A DNA stretch of 64,000 nucleotides from Chelatococcus sambhunathii (GCF_001418005.1 NZ_LIOL01000003.1:62001-126000), one strand, 5' to 3'. Positions 42,761 to 51,312 are shown, counted from the stretch's first letter. Notes: generated by a model not told the origin, from the letters alone. Made by a program: numbers and translations.

Positions 42761-44938
42761 TCACCCCCGCATGTTGGCGACAAGGAGCGACCAGCGGCGG
42801 TTGAAGCTCCAGCTATCGGCACGCTGGGCGAGCTTCTGCCACGGTGTCGCGATGGCGCCGGCGTTCTCTTCCGCAGCGATCATCTCGACCTCCGGCAGCC
42901 ACATGGACGGCGTGCCGGCGAGCTTGAGCTGCAGGCACAGGTCACGTCCCTTTTCCGTGGCGCCGAGATAGGACCGGTTGAAGCCCCCGACGGCCTCCAT
43001 GGCGGCGCGCGGCAGCATGCAGCAGGCCACCGTACCGGCGACGACGTCACTCGGTTCGGCGTTGCGCACCACGTCGCGCGGATAGCCGATGTAGCGGTCG
43101 CTCAGCCGCCGCTCGCCATCCTCGGTCTCGAGCCACGTTCCCGCGAAGCGGATGGAATCATCCTCGAAGACGATGGTGGGGCTGACGAGCACCTTGCCGC
43201 CGCGGGCCCGGTAGGCGCGCTCCATGCGCGACAGCCAGCCGGCCTCGCGCGGCAGCACCGAGGCGGAAAGGAAGGCGAGCGTCTCGGCGCTCGTGGCGCC
43301 CACGGCCGCCTCGAAGGCGTCGCACATGTCCTCGATGCCCTCCGCAACGACGAGCCTGAGGCGCAGCCCGTAGAAGCCGGCGAGACGCTGCGCGTCGGCG
43401 CCGATGCGGTCGGCATGGCCGATGGGCACGGACAGGATGATCGGGACGTTGCGCGTCTCCGGATCGAGCGCCAGCAGGCAGAGGGCGACCGCCGCCTCCT
43501 CCGGCTCGCCGGCGGCGCCGACGACGAGCGCCAGCGGCGCCGCCTCGTCGAAGCCGAAGTCGCGCGTCTCGACGACCCGCGGCGCGGGCCGCTCCATGGC
43601 CTGCAGCATCGGCCCGATGTGGCGCTCGATGGCGACCGACGCGGTCGCGGTGTGCGGATCGAGTGCCGACATCAGGCGCTCGAGCGCCCGGCGCGACAGG
43701 CCGCGCGTGACCGTCAGCGGGTAGAAGGCGATCGTGTCCTCGCCGATCGCCAGCTCGAAATAGGCTGGGGCGCCGTCGCTCGCCGAGACGCCGGGCACGA
43801 AGGCGAGGAAGCCGTGATCGTGACGTGCGGGATCGACACGCCCGGCAAAGAGCGGATCGTTCTGGAAGGCATGAGTCACGTCCGGTCGCGGCAGGCGCGT
43901 CCAGGTGCCATTGATGCCCTCGGCCATGGTGCCGCAGCGCAATGCGATCGTGTCGACGAGCCCGTCTGGATCGAGCATCCAGCCCGACACGAGCATGCCA
44001 CCGCCTGGGACCTCCGCCACCATGTCCATGCCGAGGCGGATCGGCTTCTGCAGTGCCGAAACGGTGTCGCGGCCATCGAAACGCTGCGCCGCGCGGCGCA
44101 GCTGTCGCAGCGTCTCGGGGCTCGCCTCGGCGCGCGGCAACACGTCACGGATGTGCGCGGGTACGTCGGTCGAAGCGAGCAGCACGCGCCGCTCGTAGAT
44201 GTCGAGCGCGCGCCAGCCCTCAGCACCCCGGAAGAACAGGCGCTCGAAGGCATCCGCCTCGACGGGCACCTTGCCTGGATCGAGCAGCCCGACGAAGCCG
44301 CGGCCGTTCCCACCGAGGTCCTCGCGCGGCACCGTCGCGGCGACGAAATCGCCGACGAGGAAGCCCTCGTGCGAGACGAGCAGGCGCGTCGCATCCGCCG
44401 GCAGTTCGGTGGACCATCCCTGCAGGTAGATCTCGCCCGTATCGAGAGCACCCATCACCTCGACGAAACCGTCGTTGCGCGCCGCGACCTGCAGCATGGT
44501 GAGCGCCGCGGCGAGCCGCCGCTGACTGCCCTTGCCCGCCATCAGCGCCTGGATGAGCCCGTCGACAGCCTCGGCGAAGGCGTCGCCCGCATCGCCAGCC
44601 ATGAGGTGGAGCAGCCGCGGCAGCGGCAGCGCGCGGCGCATCAGCGTGAAGCGCGCCGGCCGCCCCGCCCGCCGCATGACGACGGAGCCGAGACGCAGGC
44701 GCCCGTTGATCTGCAGCGGTATGGCGGCCACGAATCCGACCGCGGCGTCGGACGGCGCGCCCGGCCGGCGCCAGGAGACGACCGTCGCCTCCATGCACAT
44801 CGCCGGGTCGCCGTTGAGCAGCACCTGGAGCGTCTGAGGCATGGCATCGGCCACGCCGAGGACAAGCACGAATTCCTCGCCGATGGGCGCGGCGAGCGCC
44901 GTCTCGCCGTCGATGGGCAGGTCCGCCTGGTCGGTCAT
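42761..44938 (-). CDS. large polysaccharide protein, N-terminal GW-containing region and GT-A-like C-terminus
   Basis: A 725-residue protein with no signal or membrane helix. The N-terminal ~440 residues contain segments YLQGWSTELPADATRLLV and LVSGWMLDPDGLVDTIALR, shared in form with two neighbours. The C-terminal ~250 residues resemble a family 2 glycosyltransferase from its middle on (SPTIVFEDDSIRFAG, CCMLPRAAMEAVGGFN, EKGRDLCLQLKLAG) but lack the usual N-terminal VSVVVP strand, so activity is uncertain. Its position corresponds, as I recall, to wgeF (expE6) of the galactoglucan operon. Confidence 0.65.
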   Translation of the reverse strand: MTDQADLPIDGETALAAPIGEEFVLVLGVADAMPQTLQVLLNGDPAMCMEATVVSWRRPGAPSDAAVGFVAAIPLQINGRLRLGSVVMRRAGRPARFTLMRRALPLPRLLHLMAGDAGDAFAEAVDGLIQALMAGKGSQRRLAAALTMLQVAARNDGFVEVMGALDTGEIYLQGWSTELPADATRLLVSHEGFLVGDFVAATVPREDLGGNGRGFVGLLDPGKVPVEADAFERLFFRGAEGWRALDIYERRVLLASTDVPAHIRDVLPRAEASPETLRQLRRAAQRFDGRDTVSALQKPIRLGMDMVAEVPGGGMLVSGWMLDPDGLVDTIALRCGTMAEGINGTWTRLPRPDVTHAFQNDPLFAGRVDPARHDHGFLAFVPGVSASDGAPAYFELAIGEDTIAFYPLTVTRGLSRRALERLMSALDPHTATASVAIERHIGPMLQAMERPAPRVVETRDFGFDEAAPLALVVGAAGEPEEAAVALCLLALDPETRNVPIILSVPIGHADRIGADAQRLAGFYGLRLRLVVAEGIEDMCDAFEAAVGATSAETLAFLSASVLPREAGWLSRMERAYRARGGKVLVSPTIVFEDDSIRFAGTWLETEDGERRLSDRYIGYPRDVVRNAEPSDVVAGTVACCMLPRAAMEAVGGFNRSYLGATEKGRDLCLQLKLAGTPSMWLPEVEMIAAEENAGAIATPWQKLAQRADSWSFNRRWSLLVANMRG

Positions 44939-44975
44939 TGATCCTCTCCCCCTGATCGAACGTGCCAGACCCGCC

Positions 44976-45773
44976 TCACGCGCCCATCCTCCCGACGAGG
45001 ACCAGCAGCACCGCGATCGACGACGCAGCGGCCACGAGGCTGAGCGCGCCGAGCAGCGCCACTGCGCGGCGCATCGGTCGGTCGGCCGTGTGCGTCAGGT
45101 CGCGGATGCGCTCGTCGAAATCGGCAAGCGTACGGTCGAAGCGCAGGAGGAACACCTCGATGTCCGATACGCGGCGCGTCAGCTCGGCCTGGCTCGCACG
45201 TACGAGCTCGACGGCGGCGCCTATGCCCTCCTCATTGGAGGACATCTTCTCCACCTGCTCGGCCGTCATGCGCAGCGCCTCGGCCGCCTCGCGCTGGATG
45301 ATCTGCGAACGGCGCTGGGCCGCGATCAGAACGTCGAGCTGATCCAGCACCCGGCCGAGTGGCGTGTTCATCGCCGCCTCCGCCGCTCGCTCGTCCTGCG
45401 AGGGCATGCGCAGCGCCGTCTCCTGGCCCGTCGACGGCGAAGTGGCGATGATGGACAGCTGGTCGATATGGTGCAGCACGAATTCCGGCAGATCGACCTC
45501 GAAGGCATGGGCGCCGTCGCCGACACCGTTGCGGCGCAGGTCCACCCGCGGCTTGTCGGCCACCGTCGACAACACCTGGCGCCCGGCGATGAGCACCTTG
45601 ACCTGCAGTCGCTCCAGCGGGCGATTGCGGTCCCATACCCAGCCGAACAGACGCGATCCCTCGATGGCATCCATGCGACCGTTGATGTCGGCGGCGAGAT
45701 TGGCGGCCGCTTCGGGCGCGGGCGTCGCCGACTGGGGCGCTGGTCGTTCCGTCGTTGCTTGCGCAGCAGTCAT
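44976..45773 (-). CDS. coiled-coil membrane protein with GW(V/A)WD domain
   Basis: A 265-residue protein. Residues about 35-115 form a domain starting RLFGWVWDRNRPLERLQVKV and including GDGAHAFEVDLPEF, a module often fused to glycosyltransferases. Residues about 130-235 are helical and probably coiled coil (LDVLIAAQRRSQIIQREAAE), and one C-terminal helix (about 240-262) anchors it. ATG 45773 has GAGGAG upstream. It probably scaffolds the synthesis enzymes at the membrane; this is inference. Confidence 0.65.
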   Translation of the reverse strand: MTAAQATTERPAPQSATPAPEAAANLAADINGRMDAIEGSRLFGWVWDRNRPLERLQVKVLIAGRQVLSTVADKPRVDLRRNGVGDGAHAFEVDLPEFVLHHIDQLSIIATSPSTGQETALRMPSQDERAAEAAMNTPLGRVLDQLDVLIAAQRRSQIIQREAAEALRMTAEQVEKMSSNEEGIGAAVELVRASQAELTRRVSDIEVFLLRFDRTLADFDERIRDLTHTADRPMRRAVALLGALSLVAAASSIAVLLVLVGRMGA

Positions 45774-45789
45774 GAGGCTTTCTCCTCGT

Positions 45790-47040
45790 TCAGGCGGCGT
45801 CGGCCATGCGGCCGGCGCGGCTGTAGAGGGCGATGTGCCGGTCCGCGACCTCGCCGATATCCGGCGGCGCAGCGATGCCTCCGACGAGCCGATCCCAGAG
45901 GCCCTGGGTCTCCGCCGCCTCGCGCATCGCCGAAGCGAGCGCGGACGGATCGTCCGGCCGCACGAGCAGGCCGTCGACACCGTCGCGCACCATTTCGGCC
46001 ATGCCGCCGATGCCGCTCGCGATGACCGGGCGGCGGTGGCGGAAGGCCTCCTGGATGACGAGCGGGGCGTTTTCCCACCAGATCGAGGGCATCACCACCC
46101 AGTCGACGGCCGCCATCAGGGCCGGCAGTTCGTCGCGGCGGTAGGGGCCGAGCCGCACCACATGCGGCTCCACGGCGGCGGCGAGTTCGTCGACTTCCGC
46201 CACGAAGTGCTCGGCCTGGAACGGCGCCCCGCCATGCAGGCGCAGCGCGAAGCCATCGAGGTCCGCGAGCCGCGCCGCCGCCTTCAGCAGCACGGTCACA
46301 CCCTTCCACGGATTGAAGTTGCCGAAATAGCCAAAAACCGGCCGCCGCCCGTCGGGGGAGGAGCGATGGGCGGCAGCCGGCACCGCCGGCCGGCCGTTCG
46401 CGACCACCTCGATCGCGCCGGACGGCAGCCCCCACGCGACGTAGCGCTCCTTGAGGAAGCGGCTCGGCGCAATGAACAGGTCGACCTGCGAGAAGTGCGT
46501 CTTCAGGTGGCGCTCGCGCAGCAGGAAGCGGTCCGCACCGATCTCGGGGAAGCAGCCATGGCAACGGTGCGGCGAGGCCGCGTCGCAGCGCTCGCGCTCC
46601 TTCGTGCGCATCATCAACCCGTCATGCGCGCAGATCGGATAATAGTCGTGCAGCGTCACAACGATGCGCGTTTCGGGCAGAAGGCGTCGCACGAGGGCGA
46701 TGAACTCCACGCCGACGAGCAGGAGGTGGTGGATATGCACCACGTCCGGCCGGAAGCTCTCGATGAGGCCCTTGAGGTCCGGCACGACACCATAGGTATC
46801 GGTCTGGCTCATGTAGAAGCGGTCGAAATGGCCGCTCCACAGCACCACCTCGTCGCTCGCCCCCGGCAGGCCCTGAAAGGCCGTGCCCGGCCGCGGATCG
46901 CGGTGGATGCGGTTGGTGGCGGCCAGGAACAGGGCCTCGAGCCCCCGCTCCTTCAGGCTCAGGAACAGGTCGTGCGCGAAGATCTCCGTGCCGCCGGGAT
47001 GGAAGTCGGGATGGTTGTGCGCGACGACGAGCACCTTCAT
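45790..47040 (-). CDS. glycosyltransferase family 4
   Basis: A 416-residue GT-B enzyme: AHNHPDFHPGGTEIFAHDL at the N-terminus, VFGYFGNFNPWKGVTVLLKA and PSIWWENAPLVIQEAFRHRRP in the C-terminal half. It has the same cysteine cluster as its paralogue (RCDAASPHRCHGCFPEI). ATG 47040 overlaps the methyltransferase stop by ATGA. It should transfer a hexose from a nucleotide sugar to the growing lipid-linked repeat in the cytoplasm. Confidence 0.88.
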   Translation of the reverse strand: MKVLVVAHNHPDFHPGGTEIFAHDLFLSLKERGLEALFLAATNRIHRDPRPGTAFQGLPGASDEVVLWSGHFDRFYMSQTDTYGVVPDLKGLIESFRPDVVHIHHLLLVGVEFIALVRRLLPETRIVVTLHDYYPICAHDGLMMRTKERERCDAASPHRCHGCFPEIGADRFLLRERHLKTHFSQVDLFIAPSRFLKERYVAWGLPSGAIEVVANGRPAVPAAAHRSSPDGRRPVFGYFGNFNPWKGVTVLLKAAARLADLDGFALRLHGGAPFQAEHFVAEVDELAAAVEPHVVRLGPYRRDELPALMAAVDWVVMPSIWWENAPLVIQEAFRHRRPVIASGIGGMAEMVRDGVDGLLVRPDDPSALASAMREAAETQGLWDRLVGGIAAPPDIGEVADRHIALYSRAGRMADAA

Positions 47041-47876
47041 GCGGGTGCCCCCGGGCTCTTCGCCACGATGACGTCCTGATAATGCGGCGCGTCGGTGCCG
47101 CCGCGCCAGTGGCCGAGGCTCACGCGCTCGATGCGCAGGCCCATGGTCTCGACCGCATTCTCGACGAGGCCGGAATCGAAGCCGATGGCCCCGAGCGGCG
47201 CCTCCGGATCGGCCACCCAAGTGCCGGCCTCTTCGCCGCGCTGGAAGCGCGGGCGGGCGCCGTCCCGCGCATGGTCACCCGGCGTGACGATGAAGGCGGT
47301 GAGGAACAGGCGCCCGCCCGGCGCGAGCAGGCGCGCGACCTCGCGCATGTAGGCCGTGATCTCGGCGAGCGGCAGGTGGGTGGCCACCGACACCATGGCG
47401 GCGAAGTCGAAGCTGCCGTCAGAGAAGGGCAGCACCACGTCCTCGCCGGCAAGCGGCCCCTCCGGGTTGTAGAGGGGATGCGCCACGTCGAGGCGGCAGA
47501 AGCGGAAATTGGGATAGACGGGCGTGATCGTCTGCGTGCACCAGGCGATGCCCTCGCCCACCGGGTCAATGCCCTCGTAGACGGCGTCGCTGTCGAGATA
47601 TTGCGTCAGCGGCACGGCCATGCGGCCAATGCCGCAGCCGATGTCGAGCACCCTGTCGCAGGGCTTGAGACCGCCGAGGCGGACGAAATGGCCGAGGAAC
47701 TCGGCGCCGATGGCGCGGTAGTCGCCGTCGCCGACGAAGACGTTCTCGGGCGGCGGCGCGGGCAGGAAACGGTTGTTGAGCACCGACCCGGTCAGCCAGG
47801 TCAGGCGCGCCTCCTCCGCCGCCGTGAGCGGTGAGGCATCGCGCGAGGAAATGCGGTGGGCAATCTGGGCTGTCAT
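47037..47876 (-). CDS. class I SAM-dependent methyltransferase
   Basis: A 279-residue protein with the SAM site VLDIGCGIGRMAVPL at residue about 75, acidic motif EGIDPVGEGI, and post-motifs LPFSDGSFDFAAMVSVATHLP and LLAPGGRLFLTAF (motif III). It overlaps the flanking genes by ATGA on both sides. O-methylation of a sugar, or a lipid-carrier modification, is possible; the acceptor is unknown. A methyltransferase-like gene is, as I recall, present at this point of the expE operon. Confidence 0.85.
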   Translation of the reverse strand: MTAQIAHRISSRDASPLTAAEEARLTWLTGSVLNNRFLPAPPPENVFVGDGDYRAIGAEFLGHFVRLGGLKPCDRVLDIGCGIGRMAVPLTQYLDSDAVYEGIDPVGEGIAWCTQTITPVYPNFRFCRLDVAHPLYNPEGPLAGEDVVLPFSDGSFDFAAMVSVATHLPLAEITAYMREVARLLAPGGRLFLTAFIVTPGDHARDGARPRFQRGEEAGTWVADPEAPLGAIGFDSGLVENAVETMGLRIERVSLGHWRGGTDAPHYQDVIVAKSPGAPA

Positions 47877-50119
47877 GCACAAAGGCTCCTCTCCCGCCGG
47901 CGCCGACGGCTGCCGCGGGATTCCATGATGTCGGTGATGAGATCGCCCCAGCGCGCCGTATGGAGGGCGCAGTTGTATTGCCAGGCGATGCCGCGCATGT
48001 AGTCGGCGCTCTCCTTCATCGACTTGCGCTCGAGGTGGTAGAGCTCCACCGAAGGCGCATAGAGGATGCGCCGCCCGCGCGCCGTGATCTTCAGGCACAG
48101 GTCGCTGTCCTCGTAATCGCCGATGACGTAGTCTTCGGTGAAGCCGCCAACGTCGTCGAAAAGCGGGCGCGGCAGGACGAGGCAGGCGCCGGTCACGGCA
48201 GGCACGATACGCTCCTTACAGGCCGGCGCATAATCGCGCGGCATGCCCTTGTGGAAATGCTGGTTGAGCCAGCGGCCGCGATGGTCCTGCGAGAAGAACA
48301 TGCCCGCATGCTGAAGCGAGTCGTCCTCGAAGAGCAGCTTCGGGCCGACAGCCCCGATGCCGCGGCGCCCGTCGAGGCGTTTCGCCAACGCCGGTAGCCA
48401 GCCGGGCGCTGTCGGCACCACGTCCGAATTGACCATGGCGAGGACCGGGCCTCGCGCCTCGGCGGCGCCCGTGTTGCAGGCCCGCGCGAAGCCGGCGTTG
48501 CGCGCCATGACGACAAGCCTCATCGGCAGCGCATAGACGAGGTGCAGCCCGGTGAGGAGATGCTCCACGTCCCGCGCCTGATCGGGCGAATCGAGCACAT
48601 AGATCAGCTCCGCATGGTCGCGGAACCACGCATCGGCCGCGAAGGCGGCGATCTGGAAGCGCAGGAAATCGAGCACGCGATAGAGCGGCACGACAACAGA
48701 TACCCGGGGCCGTGCCAGAGGGCGCCCGATCATCACCACGGATGGTTCGCCGATACGACCGCGTGCCTCGGCGTGGAGCCGCTCGATCACCGGCGCGATG
48801 GTGCCGGCCAGAACCGCTTCGTTCACATGCTGCGGTGGCACGGCCCGCAGGGCGGCCGCGCGGCGCTCGGCCGGATCGACCGGCTGCGGGCCGGGCACGA
48901 GATCGTGGAAGGCGCCCGACTTGAGGCGCAGCCGGAAGCGCGGCTGCAGCAGCGGCACGGCGCCCTGAAAGGCCGGCGCCCGCACCGCGAAGCCGGTGGC
49001 GCGCAGGCGGATATCCTCGCCAGGCCCCTCGATGTCGACGGGAAAGCGGTGAAGGCCCGGTGTCAGATCCTGGGGCCCGTTGCCCGTCACGGCCTCGATG
49101 CCGGCAACGAGGTCGCTCGGATCGCGATACCAACCGGTGACGAGCGTGCCGGAGGCCGTCGCCAGCGCGGTGGCAATCTCGGCCGACGGTGTGGCGCCCC
49201 CGCCCGCGACGCGACGCGGTTGCAGAGGGGCGCGCAGTTGCGCTTCGAGCGCCATGGCCTGTCCCGCCTCGGACCGCTCCGAGAGCTCGCGCAGGAGATG
49301 CTCGCGCAGGCCGGGCGCGCCCTGCGCCTTCTCGCGCAGCCAGCGCACCATCGTCGGCGGCTGCGTACCTGCCTGCGTCAGCGCGCGCACGCTCATGCCG
49401 TCGGGCCCTGTCAGCACGATGAGGGCTCCCGGCCCGGAGAGCGCGGCATCGCCGGCCAGCCAGTGCACGCTCTGGCGGCCGTCCCGCCGCAAGGGCGCGC
49501 AATGCGGCACGCCTTCGAGCTTGCAGAGACCTCGGTCGCTGACGGCATAGGCGGCATCGATCCGGCCGAAGCCGGCGGCCAGCATCGTTTCGACGAGAAC
49601 GAAATCATCGGCGGCGCGGGCCAGGATGACGGCAGCCGGCGGATTGGGCGCCATCGCCTGCAGCAGCGAGCGCAGCAGCCGCAGATAGGCGCGGCTGCGC
49701 CGCAGGCGGAACAACGACGGCCAGAGACTGAGGAGCGCGGACAGTAGAGCAAGGCGGCCCGCGGCGTCGAGGCCACCCAGCAGACTTGCCGCATCGGCCG
49801 GGGCAACCGCCTCCTGCGCGCCGATCGCGATGTCCACACGCTCGCCGGGAGCGCTCGCGGACAGGCAAATGTTCAGCGGCATGCCGGCCGGCCGGCGCAG
49901 GGCCCACAGAAGGCGTGTGCCGCCCTCGGCCAGCGTCAGGCGCAGCGAAGCCGTCGGTGCGATCGACAGGCCACCTGCGACGGACAGCGGCACCACGGCA
50001 TCAACCGCCTTCGCCACGTCCCATGCGAGCAGAAGCACCTCGCGATCAAGGAGAAAAACTCTCGGATGCCCGGCCTCGGCAGACTCGGCAGCTCTTTCGT
50101 CGACATCAAGCAACGCCAT
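47873..50119 (-). CDS. large glycosyltransferase, GT2-type C-terminal domain (WgeB/ExpE2-like)
   Basis: A 748-residue protein. The N-terminal ~470 residues are of unknown fold and include LVTGWYRDPSDLVAGIEAV. The C-terminal ~260 residues are a full family 2 GT-A domain: RVSVVVPLYRVLDFLRFQ, MVNSDVVPTAPGW (the DxD-like metal site), GACLVLPRPLFDDVGGF and EDSDLCLKI (catalytic acid/base region). ATG 50119 has GGGGTGA before it; ATG 50134 has no ribosome site. It is the first gene after the RTX gene, separated by a strong hairpin. Confidence 0.8.
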   Translation of the reverse strand: MALLDVDERAAESAEAGHPRVFLLDREVLLLAWDVAKAVDAVVPLSVAGGLSIAPTASLRLTLAEGGTRLLWALRRPAGMPLNICLSASAPGERVDIAIGAQEAVAPADAASLLGGLDAAGRLALLSALLSLWPSLFRLRRSRAYLRLLRSLLQAMAPNPPAAVILARAADDFVLVETMLAAGFGRIDAAYAVSDRGLCKLEGVPHCAPLRRDGRQSVHWLAGDAALSGPGALIVLTGPDGMSVRALTQAGTQPPTMVRWLREKAQGAPGLREHLLRELSERSEAGQAMALEAQLRAPLQPRRVAGGGATPSAEIATALATASGTLVTGWYRDPSDLVAGIEAVTGNGPQDLTPGLHRFPVDIEGPGEDIRLRATGFAVRAPAFQGAVPLLQPRFRLRLKSGAFHDLVPGPQPVDPAERRAAALRAVPPQHVNEAVLAGTIAPVIERLHAEARGRIGEPSVVMIGRPLARPRVSVVVPLYRVLDFLRFQIAAFAADAWFRDHAELIYVLDSPDQARDVEHLLTGLHLVYALPMRLVVMARNAGFARACNTGAAEARGPVLAMVNSDVVPTAPGWLPALAKRLDGRRGIGAVGPKLLFEDDSLQHAGMFFSQDHRGRWLNQHFHKGMPRDYAPACKERIVPAVTGACLVLPRPLFDDVGGFTEDYVIGDYEDSDLCLKITARGRRILYAPSVELYHLERKSMKESADYMRGIAWQYNCALHTARWGDLITDIMESRGSRRRRRERSLCA

Positions 50120-50139
50120 CCGTTCACCCCGCATCGGCG

Positions 50140-50173
50140 GGGGCGTCGCAGCCAGGCCCGGCCGCGACGCCCC
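50140..50173. terminator. strong hairpin between RTX gene and glycosyltransferase operon
   Basis: GGGGCGTCGC (50140-50149) pairs over ten bases with GCGACGCCCC (50164-50173); the loop is 14 bases. It begins six bases after the RTX stop codon on the transcribed strand. Without a T-run it is best read as a partial terminator or 3'-end protector, letting RTX mRNA exceed that of the glycosyltransferases. Confidence 0.6.
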
Positions 50174-50179
50174 TCATTG

Positions 50180-50920
50180 TCAGTGGACGGTGAAGTAGTC
50201 GCCCGGATTCTGCTGGACGCTCTCGGCGTCCGTATTGACGAGGGTGATCGTGTCGCCATTGCCGAGGTCGATCACGGTATTGGCGCCCGCCTGGTGGATA
50301 CGGTCGACGAGATCGTCGGCCGATGCGATGCCCGTGCCGTTGATGTCCTTCGCGATCTGCAGAACATCTTCGCCGACCTTGAAGTCGAGCACGACATCGT
50401 TTCCGCCGCCGCCGGTGAAGACAAAGACGTCGTTGCCGGCGCCACCCTGGAGAATGTCGTCACCGGCACCGCCCTGCAGGATGTCGTTACCCTGGCCGCC
50501 GATGAGGACGTCGTTGCCTTCTCCGCCCTGCAGGATGTCGTCGCCCTGGCCACCGCGCAGAATGTCGTCGCCAGCGCCGCCCTGCAGGATGTCGTCACCC
50601 CTGCCACCGTCGAGAATGTCGTCGCCGGCGCCGCCCTGGAGGATATCGGCCCCCTGGCCGCCAAACAGGATGTCACTGCCTGCCCCGCCCTGCAGGATGT
50701 CATCGCCCTGACCGCCAAACAGGAGGTCGTCTCCTTCGCCGCCGAACAGGGCGTCATCGCCCTGGCCGCCGAAGAGCCGGTCGTCACCCTCGCCGCCGAA
50801 CAGAACGTCATCGCCCCGACCGCCGAAGATCAGGTCATCGCCGCCGTGGCCCCAGATCACATCTGCGCCTCGTGTGCCAAAGAGGGTGTCGTCGAAGGCG
50901 CCACCTTCGAGAGTCGCCAT
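50180..50920 (-). CDS. wgeA: RTX-repeat secreted calcium-binding protein (WgeA/ExpE1-like)
   Basis: A 246-residue acidic protein. From residue 6 to about 167 it is an unbroken row of about 18 nonapeptides of the form GGxGxDxLx, which wrap calcium in a parallel beta-roll. The C-terminal ~80 residues (NDVVLDFKVGEDVLQI ... NPGDYFTVH) carry the uncleaved type I secretion signal region. No enzymatic domain is present. The type I exporter is encoded upstream, as in the exp locus of Sinorhizobium meliloti, where ExpE1/WgeA is exported by ExpD1-ExpD2 and is needed for galactoglucan production. Confidence 0.85.
   Translation of the reverse strand: MATLEGGAFDDTLFGTRGADVIWGHGGDDLIFGGRGDDVLFGGEGDDRLFGGQGDDALFGGEGDDLLFGGQGDDILQGGAGSDILFGGQGADILQGGAGDDILDGGRGDDILQGGAGDDILRGGQGDDILQGGEGNDVLIGGQGNDILQGGAGDDILQGGAGNDVFVFTGGGGNDVVLDFKVGEDVLQIAKDINGTGIASADDLVDRIHQAGANTVIDLGNGDTITLVNTDAESVQQNPGDYFTVH
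50418..50905 (-). repeat. 27-bp tandem coding repeats (RTX nonapeptides)
   Basis: About 18 imperfect 27-base units inside the RTX gene, each encoding one GGxGxDxLx turn. Units differ at several bases, so this is an old protein repeat and not a CRISPR array or recent expansion. Confidence 0.85.
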
Positions 50921-51023
50921 AGCTGTCTCCTTCGTTGGTTCGCCGGAGAGCGGACATCCAGCCCGGCCTTGCCGGCTCGTCTTCATGTGCAGTGTGCAGC
51001 GCACAACAGCATTTGACGGCGGG

Positions 51024-51052
51024 ACTATAGGGGCGCTTTCTGCGAGTGTGAA
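51024..51052 (-). promoter_or_regulatory. candidate sigma-70-type promoter of the RTX gene
   Basis: On the minus strand TTCACA (51052-51047) and TATAGT (51029-51024) are separated by 17 bases, predicting a start near 51017 and a leader of roughly 97 bases before the ATG at 50920. It lies at the edge of an AT-rich block unlike the GC-rich surroundings. Confidence 0.5.
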
Positions 51053-51122
51053 GTCATAAAATAATAGTTCATGGAATGACTTTTGTATTGCCATAATATC
51101 GTCATCAAATCAGCAAGTCATT
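51051..51122. repeat. three copies of an 8-bp AAGTCATT element
   Basis: AAGTCATA at 51051-51058, AATGACTT (inverted) at 51075-51082 and AAGTCATT at 51115-51122 lie just upstream of, and touching, the candidate -35 box of the RTX gene. The first two face each other as an inverted pair. They look like sites for an activator; the protein is unknown. Confidence 0.45.
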
Positions 51123-51156
51123 TTCATATATTAATGCTTCAATTTGCTGCGAAAAA

Positions 51157-51176
51157 AGTTCGAAACTCGAATTAAA
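51157..51176. promoter_or_regulatory. 20-bp motif, candidate WggR (MarR) site upstream of RTX gene
   Basis: AGTTCGAAACTCGAATTAAA; 17 of 20 bases match the motif at 54688-54707 in front of the MarR gene. It contains TTCGAA and lies in the 392-base gap between the RTX gene and the HlyD gene, about 240 bases upstream of the RTX start. The rest of that gap holds only the elements listed separately. Confidence 0.5.
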
Positions 51177-51265
51177 TGCCGCGGCGCAACACCGGGAGAC
51201 GTCGCCACGATGCGATAGACGACAGGTATCGTTGGGCGGTTTGGCGGTGCAGCAAGGCAGCCCCG

Positions 51266-51285
51266 CCGGAGTTACCGGGCTCCGG
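51266..51285. terminator. possible terminator after the HlyD gene
   Basis: CCGGAG and CTCCGG with an eight-base loop, extended by C4 and G-run flanks, about 27 bases past the HlyD stop in the transcription direction. Pairing of the outer part is imperfect and no T-run follows. Confidence 0.35.
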
Positions 51286-51312
51286 GGGGGGCGTAGCGAG
51301 ACCCGACGCCGG

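Noticed and set aside
50418-50905. Tandem 27-base periodicity that could look like a CRISPR array
   Set aside because: It is continuous with no spacers and encodes RTX nonapeptides in frame.
51050-51180. AT-rich block as a sign of horizontal transfer
   Set aside because: It is short, non-coding and placed where a promoter region is expected; flanking genes have the local GC content.
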